Part shown: one piece after another, positions 11,418 through 22,045 of the stretch | Position numbering within the stretch: position 1 is the stretch's first letter | Layout of the letters: the number at the start of each line of letters is the position of its first letter | Assembly (NCBI GenBank): GCA_003999685.1 | Contig: CP021224.1 | Location: 124,001 to 188,000, forward strand | Source: Taiwanofungus camphoratus | Taxonomy: Eukaryota; Basidiomycota; Agaricomycetes; Polyporales; Taiwanofungaceae | DNA length: 64,000 nt | Reading direction: 5' to 3' | Translations under genes and position numbers: made by a program | Notes under the pieces: generated by a model | The model's input: only the letters and a program-made list of their open reading frames with translations | What the model was told of the DNA's origin: nothing | Database searches by the model: none

Positions 11418-12757
11418 TTACTCCATGATACCTAAGCCGCTCGCATCCCCGAGAATGACATTATCAATAAGTCTTGTCCTGCCGACCCACATTGCCCCAC
11501 TCAGGATTACTGCCCTCCCTTTCTCTCCGTTCTCACGGACCATAGACTCCCACTGCTTGCGCATGACTGCACTCGGGAGGACCTCGAACGTCTCCGAATC
11601 GTTCATTTCGATATAGTCTATCTTTGTCTCCACCTTCTCTCCGCTGTCGCCTCCCAGCCGCTGGGCAGTCTGCGTGATTACGCCAGAAGCAATTTGGATG
11701 CACTCGTCTTTGCTTGCGCCTGCCTCCCAAGCGCGCTTGCCAGCCTCCAATGCGGCATATAGCGCCGGTGCAGCGAGGTCCCGTTCACGCGGACTGAGGT
11801 ATGCATTACGCGATGAGAGCGCAAGAAATGTGGTGGGATCTCTGTAAAGCTATGTGAAATGAGGTGTGGATGCGGTACGAAGATGGTCCCTACCGCGCCG
11901 TGGGTACAATGTTCAGGTTCTCAGGCAGTGGATGAGAAAGGAGAAGATCACGCGTGAGCCGGCGTAGTAGAAGTGCCTGTTGGATGTCCTTTTGGCCAAA
12001 ATACGTTCGCGTAGGCTGTATAACACGAAGCATATGAACGGGGCTGAACCAGATCTGGGGTGCACGAATTGAAATGGGACTAACCTCGACTACGTTGAAC
12101 AGCTTGGTCACCACAGTTGCTACCCCGCGGAAGAATGTCGGACGAGTCCTGCCCTCCATCTGGTGCCCATATCCTTTCACTTCGACGAAGGTGCCCTTCT
12201 GAACGGAGACATCTTGTGAGATCCCTGTAGGATACATCTCGGAAACAGAGGGCAGGAAAATGGCAGAGGGTTGGCGAACAACGCTTTTTGAACTGGGCAC
12301 AACGCTCGATGCCATATCGGAAGCAGTGTATGGTATAGAAACGGAAACAGAAGAGAGCAGTTCAACATCGTGTGGCAGAGTCCGAGGATAGGTCGCTAAA
12401 TCTTCATGAGGAGCAAATTGAGCTGGATTCACGAATATAGACAGAACAGTCAAATCATTGGCTGCTAAGGATCTTCTGACTTGAATGCGCGCTTTCTTAG
12501 ACTTTACAGAGCCTGCTAGTCAAAGAACCCTCACCTAAAGACAGATGTCCTTCATGTAACGCGCCCATAGTAGCTACATAGCCAACAGACTTCATCTCTT
12601 CGTACGCCTTCCGTCGCCAATCGCGATATGAAGCCACCGTGGTGAAGATTGGGATTGGAGATGGTGGTAGGGCAGTTGTAGACATTTCCCGATATACTGA
12701 CCTTGCGAGCTGTGCAGCAGTGTGAAGATTATAGCGACGCCAGAGAGTAAAGTACAT
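11418..12757 (-). CDS. PAN6: Pantoate--beta-alanine ligase (pantothenate synthetase)
   Basis: Catalyses ATP-dependent condensation of D-pantoate with beta-alanine to pantothenate, the last step before coenzyme A assembly. Exons are 12757-12535, 12479-12085, 12015-11894 and 11841-11418 (387 aa, exact frame). Hallmarks in order are M-G-A-L-H-E-G-H (nucleotide-binding HIGH-like motif), F-V-N-P-A-Q-F, G-R-T-R-P-T-F-F-R-G-V, Y-F-G-Q-K-D and L-S-S-R-N. The extra N-terminal 25 residues before the second ATG (12682) are basic and could be a mitochondrial leader; starting at 12682 would give 362 aa. A Ser-rich insert of about 40 residues sits before the P-T-G-I-S-Q-D-V segment, longer than in bacterial PanC. 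Family identity is secure. Confidence 0.95.
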
Positions 12758-13021
12758 AAATGCACAGAATAACGATACGTGATATGAGGAGGTGAAGAGG
12801 GATAAAATGTTATGAGAGCAGACAGCGGGACACCATGGCTAGAGTGAATAAACTTTACAGGAATAAAAGTGGTCAGATCCATAGATCGACTCAGATCCAC
12901 ACAGATCAATATTCAGTCATGTGATAAGCATTGACATTTGATCAGTAGAGTCGGTGTTGCACAACTTTCAATTCGTCAATAGTCCAGCTCTGCAACAATT
13001 GAAGGACAACCTTGGTCAACA

Positions 13022-13098
13022 TTCTGGTACTAAAATTGCATAAGTTGACTGACTAGTCAAATTTCTTGCCACTCGGTGGCAGAATATGGAGCAGTCAC
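13022..13098 (+). repeat. Dispersed repeat, copy A (TTCTGGTAC...AGTCA family)
   Basis: This 76-77 bp segment matches 42339-42415 in reverse orientation at roughly 80-85% by eye. Shared blocks include TTGCATAA, TTGACT, ACTAGTC, TTTCTTGCC and TCGGTGGC. Similarity continues weakly to the right through CCAGTCGACCTAT. It appears to be a remnant of an interspersed element present at least twice in this window. Confidence 0.65.
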
Positions 13099-13111
13099 CC
13101 AGTCGACCTAT

Positions 13112-13217
13112 ACAGTCAACTCCCTCTTAGCCCATACCTCTCAAAACCCATACTCCCTGATAACCCATAGCTCGTAGCTTCCACAGAGGGGGTATGGGTT
13201 AAGAGGGAGTTGACTGT
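13112..13217. mobile_element. Foldback / hairpin element
   Basis: The arms 13112-13138 and 13191-13217 are inverted repeats of 27 bp with a single mismatch. Both contain CAGTCAACTCCCTCTTA and continue into CCCATACC. The 52-bp loop carries two more copies of ACCCATA. It sits inside the repeat family described at 13022-13098, so it is probably a nested insertion or a small MITE. Confidence 0.65.
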
Positions 13218-13721
13218 AGTCATCTAGTGCGACTACCGCGTGAATGTCGCACCAACGTTGACTACACTTTTTCATAGAGTTCAGGGTCATCTCGGCGACC
13301 GCTGCATGACCGGGCTGATATTTTCGTGGACGGAGATCTCATCAACTAGACCTATAATACAGGCGATCCCAAATTCTTCCCAGATGTTGAGCGGTCTGAG
13401 TGCCATGCGAACAACGTGCAAGGACAAGATCTTTTGCCAGTGATGTGCATCGTAGTAGTATACGCAATGCAATGGAACGAGCGAGTAGAATAGAAATGGG
13501 CTTGAAACGTTCAAGATTTAGGGAACCCATAAAAGTATCTGCAGCCCGCTGTAACGTGATGGTGTTGCGGACCTGAAAGGACATTGAAACGCTAGCAGCG
13601 CAGACAAAAGAGTGTTGAACGAAGTTCTCCGAAGCCGAGCTCTACGTGTAATCTCTGGGGGAGACCAGGGTGCAACCATGAAGGCGGCACCAAGGCCCGA
13701 GGTCAGGCGTTCAGTCGCCCA

Positions 13722-15155
13722 TCACTCCCTCTTTGAGGGCCGTGCGGCCCGCGATTCCAGAAATCGTCTTCTATCCCACTCGATTCTCCATTGTTGCCAC
13801 TGTACCTCGATCCCACTATCGTTCCAGACTGCCCATCCATCTCTGATTCTGAGCCAGGTACAGATACGGCTCGAAAGAACGGCCGAGCGGGCCTGACCGC
13901 AGAAGGACTCGGGACGCGTATGTGGAATAAGCTCGACGAGAACATAGTAATAAGCTCCAAATAGAGCGCCAATGCCTAGACCCCAAAGGACTTGACTTGC
14001 TGTATGATATGACAAGTACCAGCTGAGTTGAGACCGCAACAGAAGGGAGTATAGAAAAATGGGTGCAACATCAGATCGATGGGATAAACATCGGATGTTG
14101 AACTTACCGCGAGAATGCCACCAGGCATGCCCAAGTCATTAGGCCCATATAGAGTGTCGCCTTCCATGCTAGATCCAGTGCCCGTGAACCCATTGGCACG
14201 AACCGGTGACGGAATAAGAAATGACAGATAAGAAAAGTAGAAAAATACCCCATCCATTGACTATGAGAGGAGGGAAAACCATAACCTTGTCCCATGTCAC
14301 CTGCATTAGAGTTACAATAGAGTCAGCGAGGGGAAAGAAATCGGAGATCGTTCCTGTTGAGATGATCGGGAGCATGTAAAGTTGTACTCGAACATCCTGA
14401 AATTTAAAGACAAAATAAATTCGAGAAACAGTGATAACGCGTCCACTCCAAAGCTTCAATCACCAGGTGACTTTGCTATGCGCTGTTTGGTACTCCAAAA
14501 TTTCAAATACATCACACTTTACGCCACGTATGCCATTAACATCTCGTGTGTGTCGTGGGAGATCTTTTAACCACCATGTATCTGGGAAAGTGATGCTCGT
14601 ATGTCCGAGAGGACATATGAACAGAAGAAGGTCCGGACTGCACGTTTGTATCTTAGACCTCGTGCGACACTCAAAAGAGCAATGGCTGCTCAATAGTGGG
14701 ACGTAATGGTGACTTCCTTATACATAACAGAATCTCTCCCCCGCGACGTCAACGGAGATTGCAGTTCTGGAAATCGAAACTTGAGTTACTCACTGCTGGG
14801 TCGATTCTGCTGGACAGTGTGCTTCAGAATCCAATTGAACCCTTCACAGAGCATCTGCCCTGCCCACATCTCAACGAAGAGCAATTCGCGCGTTTGCACC
14901 ACAAGAGCTGCGTACGCGGGCTATGTCCGACCATCAAATAAGATAAAAGAACATTCCTATGAGGTGTACTTACATTGAGGAGAATAGGACTTAGCGTGAG
15001 TAAGGCTAGAAAACCAGACACATTCGAAGAATCATTGTCTGCGCATGACAGTGATCAGCCAAGCATGACAGAAGCAATATCAATCTTGAGACTCCACGAT
15101 GCATACAAAGTACATAGGTATAATCCAGTGCAACACGTCGTACTTCCGTGGACAT
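13722..15155 (-). CDS. CAX4: Dolichyl-diphosphatase (dolichyl pyrophosphate phosphatase)
   Basis: An ER-membrane PAP2-family phosphatase that hydrolyses lumenal dolichyl diphosphate to recycle the N-glycosylation carrier. Exons are 15155-15107, 15038-14974, 14920-14794, 14300-14108 and 14022-13722, giving 244 aa in an exact frame, normal for the family. The start M-S-T-E-V-R-R-V-A-L-D-Y-T-Y-V-L-Y is the typical short lumenal start. It is followed by a hydrophobic helix and L-C-E-G-F-N-W-I-L-K. PAP2 motif 1 reads K-x6-R-P-S, motif 2 is P-S-S-H-S-Q and motif 3 is S-Y-H-T-A-S-Q-V, with four or more membrane spans. The intron 14301-14793 is 493 bp, about eight times the local norm. Confidence 0.93.
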
Positions 15156-15881
15156 GCCTATACTACGTGCCTACGCGGGGGTCGGTCGTGCTTCGCGATA
15201 CCAGTACGATTGATCTGTGTAGTCGAGTCAACTAAAAATCAGAGTCGAAAGTCACGATGAGGCAGTTCATGAGCATGAGTGAGCGCGTTAAACCTGCGCT
15301 AAGCTGCCACAAGCGGGGCGACGGGCGCTTCTCAAGTCCCAGGTGCCACCTGTTTATGTCTATGCTGATCCTACCAGACGGCTGTAGCTATGGCCTCATG
15401 ACTCGTCAATACGGCGCCCACGAAGGCAAAGAATACTAGCCGTGTATCTCAAATCTCTTCACATCAGAATGAACCTTCACCGTCGGGATTGCGTAAGAAC
15501 ACTAATGAACTGTATTTGCCTTGAAGCTAAAGGTCATTATCTACATTTCCTTTGTCGATTGACAACACTTTTGGGGGAACACTGCATCATAGCATAGCGG
15601 AAGATCACATCGATATAGGTGCCTCAAGGCGATACTTGGACGTAAAATTTGGAACGAGGAGGTTTGTCCACCCCGACGAACCGTTATGACTCGGAGATGC
15701 ATCGGTATGTCCTAGCAAGCCCAGTCATATCTTGGAGATATAAAGATGCAGACGATCGCTCTCATCTTTTGTCGTCCTCCACCCCGGCAATCTCGCAGTC
15801 CTGGATTCCACTCAGCTCTTCCAAAGCGTTCTGTCGTTCGTGGGCTCCTCGAGTCCCTATCATAACGTGACTGCTTCTACC
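15156..15881. other. Divergent intergenic region CAX4 / BCS1-like
   Basis: About 730 bp between divergent starts. Short open frames look non-coding. The presumed promoters of both genes lie here; I cannot name a specific element. Confidence 0.45.
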
Positions 15882-17905
15882 ATGCAGAATATCACATGGC
15901 CTGTTACGACTATGCCATTAAATGGTTCCTCTGATATGTCTTCGTTTGTTTCTACGATGCTGTCCTTTTCCGCCCTGCGCGACTGGTTCAAGCTTCTAGT
16001 GATCGGTGGCCTAATCGAAACTTGCCGGCGGATCTTCTACAGCTCATGGCAATCCGTACATGAGTCTTTCTGGCTGACAGCTTCTTTTGACGATGACGAT
16101 ACAAGCTATAGTCAGTAACTGACATCCTTGCTTGGATGTATCACTAATGGCAATGAACACGACCAGACTGGATTCTATTTTGGCTTTCTCAGCATCCTTC
16201 ATGGAGTAAGCGTCATGTCTAGCGATCTGAATATCTTTTTGCTAACTGGTCAATATACGACAGGCAAAGCACGAACTGTGGAAGTCACTACCCGGAACTA
16301 CGGCCTGAATTCACCCGCCATCTCCGTGGCTGAAGAAGATGAAGAGCAAGATAGAAGTCGAAGGACCACTTATCTACCATCGTTATCTGCAACTCACTCG
16401 ATCTGGTACAAGCACCATTATATGGTCGTATCACGCAACCAGATTCCTTGTGGCTATTACCGCATGAAAGAGACACTTCAAATAAGGTAACTTATTCCTC
16501 ATTATGCAATGGGATTCGTGAGCTGATGACGTCGCACCGTGTAATGTGTAGCATTTTATGTCGGGATAATGCGATTCTGGACGAACTCCTGGTGGACGCC
16601 AAAAAGATATACAAGGCAGCGCAAGAGCATCTTATTTCTGTCTACATGTCCGACTTGTGAGTTACTTGACGTTGGATGGAAGCGGATCCAGAGGAAGTGA
16701 CTTGGCCTTTTCAGGAGTGGGAATTGGAAACATATCGCGTCCCGCCCAAAGCGCCCCTTGAACTCCATCATTCTTGAGCCAGGAATGAAGGAAATGCTTT
16801 TAAATGATGCTCGTGAATTTTTGCAAAGCAAAAACTGGTATTCTCAGCGAGGTACGTCAAGACAAGTCTTGACAAAACCTCAGCCTGTTCAATGATTTTG
16901 CTTATAACACAGGCATTCCTTTCCGCCGCGGATATCTTCTGGTAAGCGTTTCACCAGTCTTACTAGCTTGTACAATCACCTGACGTTTCTCAATAGTATG
17001 GTGCTCCTGGATCTGGTAAGACTTCCCTGATTCAAAGCGTTGCCGGTGAACTGGGGCTCGACGTTTACATCGTATCACTTTCGCGTGCGGGACTTGACGA
17101 CAACGCCCTTGGAGAGCTCATTTCGGATCTGCCTACACGGTGCATTGCACTTATGGAAGACATTGATGCAGCATTTCACCAGGGGATTACTCGCGAGCGC
17201 CGCGATACAAAGGAAGGTGAAAAGGAGCCTGAGGCCGGTGCTGGGCATCAGCGTGATTCGGGCAATGAACCGACCACATCCCGCGTTTCTCTTAGCGGTC
17301 TCCTGAATGCCCTCGATGGCATCGCTGCTCAAGAAGGGCGGATTCTCTTCGCAACTACTAATCATTACTCTGCCCTCGACCCTGCATTGTGCCGCCCTGG
17401 GCGTATGGATGTGCACATTGAGTTCAAGCTCGCGAGCAAGTATCAGGCAAATGAGTTGTTCAGGTGTTTCTATATGCCGTCAGACGACGGCACGGATGGC
17501 CCACGCGCGGAGCGGACCGACGAGAAATCAAGTGATTCAGGATACCGCTCGCGCACACCGTCTATCGAGAGACAGCTCAGCCGTCCCGAATCTCCAACAA
17601 CTCCCCCCATCCTAACCACGTCCAGTAATGCCGAACTCGAAAGCAACTACAGCTCTCACTCCAACCGCAGTCCGCTACTATCTTATGATAGGATATGTGG
17701 GCTTGCCGCACAATTTGCGAATACTATCCCGGAGCGCGAGTTCTCAATGGCAGGTCTACAGGGATATCTCATGATGTACAAAATTCGACCCTACGAGGCC
17801 GCGAATGAAGTCTCGTCGTGGGTGGAAAAAGAGCGTGCAGAGAGGGCGCGAAGCAACAGGAAAACAGTTACTGGCGTGGATGCCATTAGTGCCTCAGTTT
17901 CATGA
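15882..17905 (+). CDS. BCS1-like AAA ATPase, copy 1
   Basis: Exons are 15882-16110, 16167-16205, 16264-16486, 16552-16656, 16715-16851, 16913-16941 and 16997-17905, giving 556 aa in an exact frame. One membrane segment (about residues 30-50) is followed by a BCS1_N-type domain and then an AAA core. Visible motifs are Walker A G-A-P-G-S-G-K-T-S, Walker B I-A-L-M-E-D-I-D-A-A, sensor region I-L-F-A-T-T-N and the arginine segment C-R-P-G-R-M-D. True BCS1 inserts the Rieske protein into complex III in the mitochondrial inner membrane. This protein has long low-complexity inserts after Walker B and after F-Y-M-P-S, seen in the expanded basidiomycete BCS1-like group rather than in the housekeeping orthologue, so its client is unknown. 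A second, inverted paralogue lies at 32282-34316. An upstream in-frame GTG is not a likely start. Confidence 0.88.
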
Positions 17906-20900
17906 CCCTCCCCAAATCCACCAGGACACTGTCTCATACCTTTCGAATGTGTTATAGAGCATTATGACACTTACCAATACCGTAACTATACCCTATACCT
18001 ATCAACTTGCATTGTATTATTACGTCACGGTAGTTCTAACAAGTGCCTTGGGTACGATCCAAGAGCATACCGGCCATGCATAGAACATGCATATCGAGAT
18101 CGGTATAATGAGATCAGAAAATTTGGTAATAGTGCGCTGGCTGAAGTCGTTGCAGTGAGGCACAGTATGTGGCAATAGACAAGCAAGAATTTGACATCTC
18201 GCCCAGGATCAGTCCCTGAAATAGAATGGGCTAAACAACTGGGGATTGAATGTGCGAAAGATATGACTGGGTCCCTTTTCATGCTGTAGATGTGACTTGT
18301 ACTCTGATAGCAAGTCTGTGACACTGACAAACAGGTGAGAAGATAAGTGACATTACCGAGACAAGAGAACAGGTAAAAAAACCGGATAGACGTAAGATGA
18401 CCCGGTATTCACCACTATTTCCAATGTACAGACTTACAGCGTATCGCAAGATATTAGCGACGACAGCGCAAAGTGGAAGACTTACGACCGGGAAATGAGA
18501 GGAACGCAGTAGGTGTTTAGAGTACGATGTCGTTCATTCCCGGAATACCCACCTCCGGTGCGTAGCACACTGATCGGATATCATCAAACAAGAAAACCCG
18601 GACTGATAGTTACCGTCAGTGCAGGAATAGTCAGGTACACATTGCCATGTCCGAAGGCACTGTAAGGGTCCGTTAAGCTTATTGTAAATGGTGACGTACT
18701 CGTCAACAATCAAATTCAAGGTTTGACTACAGGGCGGCTGCTAACCACATCCGACGTGGTCGAAAAAGAAATAAGTGCTATTTGGTAGCAAAAATCATAC
18801 CCTCTTTCATGGATACCCTATTGCTGATAGTGTTCATCCGTTATCAATCGCATCGTTGGCAGCAGGGAGTTTACATGGTAACCTGTCTCTCAAGTCAGGG
18901 GCATGAACTCATTCGAGAAAAAGGAATTGGAAAATAACACAACCTGCGGAAACAATCCATTCAGCGCATATGACATCCAAGCAAAACGAACCTACACAAG
19001 TAAGGAATACTGCAGCCACCGCTTGCACCGTGGGCCTGGGCCAATTTCCTTTTGTTAACCACAAAGGGACGTGTAACGGGCACCATAGTCAGGGGCTGGT
19101 GAGGCGTATTCACAGCTCAGGGCGGTCAAGCTGTCACCCTTCTCAAACTGTTGCACAATGCACACAGGCGCTGTGGCGTAGTATCACGTGATTGACGCGT
19201 CAGACCGTTCAAACGCGATCGAGCTAAATCTGGAAGGGTTCGCTCAGATATCCACGAGGAGCGTGGAGCCGACTCTGCGCCGTGAAGCCGTGTCGGCAGG
19301 CTCCGATGGTACAGATGATAATGACTCTCAGGTGGGGACAAGCCTGAGAGAACGAGCAGAGGAAGTGAACGGAGCGGTCGGTCCCATACCTGTACAAGTC
19401 TTAGCGTCAGCATCAATAGTCATGATAGATGCAATCGAGCGCAGCACACACAGGACGGCTGTTACTGCTGTGGAAAATTGGAAAGGTTCAATTTACAGTG
19501 GCGTTGTTGTAGGTGCCACATACAGCCGGCGTCGTCCTCCGAAAAATGAGCGTGAATTACAAGACTCGCAGATGTAGGAAACCATCAGCACCACCTGCCA
19601 AGAGGCACGATACAGTAAGAGGCGTACCCGGATATTCTCTCAAACACTACCGAGGTCCTCCAATGGAGAATGGAACCGACATAGCCTCTTCCCTGCGAGA
19701 GTACAATTTCAGTGATGAAACTCTCCGCTGGAATGGAAAGACTCGGGATGCGGATTTTGGCATAGATTATTTTGTCATTCCCGCCTATGCCATATCGGAC
19801 AGCCTCTCCCTGCAGACAGCATCAGAGGAGAGGGGCTGACGGATACCTGAACGTTCTTCTGTCAACGATAAGCTGACACAAAGCTGGAGGTGCCCTAGTA
19901 GAGCTAATGAGTCGTGGCCGCACCACAGATGATCATCGACAGTCTTGCAAACCCACAAAAGAGCGCCTCGAGCAAGCCTCCGCGTCCATGCGTTCGGGTG
20001 GCATTTTTGCACATGCACATCTCAGCCATGTCCGTTCAGCCCAGGTATGGGCCGAAGCCTAGTCGCCCGATCTGGTATAAGTGTCCAAGCCGAGCACCAG
20101 GGAAAACACACGTTGGCTCGAGCACTGCAACAGTCCCGAGCTGTGAGGGCGCGACACTCGGACGGTGGAGCGCTGGTGCTTCGGATCATTATTGAAGGTT
20201 CCATCCGGGGCGCATTTCTTTTTGGTTGACCAGAACATGTACCGTCCCCACCGAACCGTTGGTAGCATAAGTGAGCGGCTAGTTATCGGTCCACCGAAAG
20301 GTTAGCTAGTTCCCCGGACTGGCCCCTTGTTGCTCCGCTGGTGTGACTGGGCCAATTTTTGCGTATGAAATGGCTTTCCACGGCTATAACTTGAAGCGCA
20401 GCCGGTGGTTCAAACAGGTCAGAGAACATAAGTGGTTAGTACGATATATTGATGAACCCGACTCTCTGTTTTAACTCGGGTCGCTGGCGGGCAGTGGCGG
20501 GCGGAAGGAGACACGGCGTGGGAGTGTCACCATCTGAGCGCTGAAATGTCTCAAGTTCGAGTCTGAGTACTGTCCTAAACAAAATGCTGGTGTTTCTCAT
20601 GCTACACAATGTATACACACGCGTACGTGTTTACAGGTTCTCACAGATGTGATCCAGGGTATGTCTCCGCCCATGTCGGGAATACGGATTCGGCGCTGCA
20701 ACCGAGACGAACGAATTGTTCAAGCAGCTTCGATTTCTGCAGGTACACATCTCACGATACCTGTTGCTGTGAGCTAAGCATGATGGCGCACACAACTTGT
20801 CCACAGTTTCTAGAGCATATTTGGCCAGTTCCCTTCCCGCGGCAGCTTGATGATCAACAGTCAGTGATCCTTGAACACAAAGCTCAGGAAGCACAACTTG

Positions 20901-21696
20901 TTCTATTACCGAGGTGTTGAAATCGACGGCGTACGTGTATGCTTGTGTGAATTGTATGAGGACTCTGACTGATATATCATGTGGTGCCGACACGTCCTTT
21001 GACTTGATTAATTTCGTCTCAAGTTGGCAGAAGTGGCGTCGGGCTAGTACATGTAGCATATACCGCTTTCAGCGCACTGCCAGCGGCGTTGACCTTCGCC
21101 TCGGTCTCTGCAGTGTGAAGACGCCTTACTAGTGCCCGATGCTACAGCCTGACAGCCACAGGCGCTGGATCTAGCTGCGACCGTTTCGCTCCAAGATAGA
21201 GTTGACAGACGGGTTCAAACGCTGACTTCACCGACATGGCGTCATCGCGATGAAACCTCATTTTCCAATCCAACTTCATTGCTTTCAAATATTTCCCAGA
21301 CGAAGTGCAACGATAGACTGCGTGTCTGTCGGACATGACCCCTGAGGTCTTTGGGTTGCTTTATCGAGCAGTCCCTAGCTTTCGTTACAGAGACGGCGGG
21401 TCTGAAATGAGATGGAGGTTTGCCTGCCTCGGGCCTGCCAAGGTGTTAGAGCCTTCGTGACATGTCGGTGCTTCGTTCGTTTTCTGTTACCGCCAGGACT
21501 GATGCTGGGACATGTCAGCGCTTGACCATAGCCTGGGAGAAACAGAGCGTCGGCCCTCGCTACAGCCCAGTCCGCGGCGGCGAGCCAAGAATCGGTGATA
21601 CGAAACAGTGCGTCGCATCTCAACACACCCGTCATAATACGTTCAAGTCCAGAGCTTCGTAGCTGCATGGCTGACCGATGTGGCGCTACTGGCCCT

Positions 21697-21762
21697 CGAT
21701 GGGTGAGGGCGCGACGTAAACGCCAATCTCGATGGGTGGGGGCGCGACATAGACGCCAATTT
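21697..21762. repeat. Two-unit tandem repeat of about 33 bp
   Basis: Two adjacent units start with CGATGGGTG, continue with GGGCGCGAC and end with ACGCCAAT; they differ at only a few positions. The repeat lies about 280 bp upstream of the first laccase ATG and is too short to call a minisatellite. Confidence 0.55.
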
Positions 21763-21960
21763 CGCCATTCCCATCCAAGTTGGCCCGCACGCCCAGCATG
21801 CTGGCCAGGCCAGATTTTGCCCCCATCTTTACGTCTCGCCCTGACATGATGCGGCACACTTCTCCTCCGACCCAGGACACTTCGTTCCATCAAGAGCTCT
21901 AGGCATCTGGACTGGTAAGCATGTACCAATTCATACACCGTGCCTTTCGACTTCGAGGAC

Positions 21961-21966
21961 TATAAA
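21961..21966 (+). promoter_or_regulatory. TATA box of laccase 1
   Basis: TATAAA followed by GGA, 85 bp upstream of the laccase ATG at 22046. The second laccase has the same TATAAAGGA string at 80 bp upstream, which supports a functional core promoter. Confidence 0.65.
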
Positions 21967-22045
21967 GGATGATCAGGGCGTGCCCTACCTCTGCATCCTA
22001 AGCCCGTGTTCAGTTTTCTGACATCCGTTCTTCGCACTAGTCGAG

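Larger units (their letters stand above)
12758..13721. other. Intergenic with nested repeats
   Basis: Upstream of the ligase and downstream of the dolichyl-diphosphatase. No gene is supported. It contains a dispersed repeat copy (13022-13098) and a foldback hairpin (13112-13217), listed separately. Confidence 0.55.
17906..22045. other. 4.1-kb gene-poor spacer before the first laccase
   Basis: No gene I can support. The longest open frames (19188-19577 plus; 21375-21938 minus) show no domain, and overlapping frames on the other strand suggest chance. A two-unit tandem repeat lies at 21697-21762. The distal 300-500 bp should contain the laccase promoter. The size and lack of coding are unusual for this window, so decayed transposon sequence is a reasonable guess. 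Confidence 0.5.

Noticed and set aside
21375-21938. 187-codon minus-strand open frame upstream of laccase 1
   Set aside because: It includes a tandem repeat, has biased low-complexity composition and matches nothing I know.
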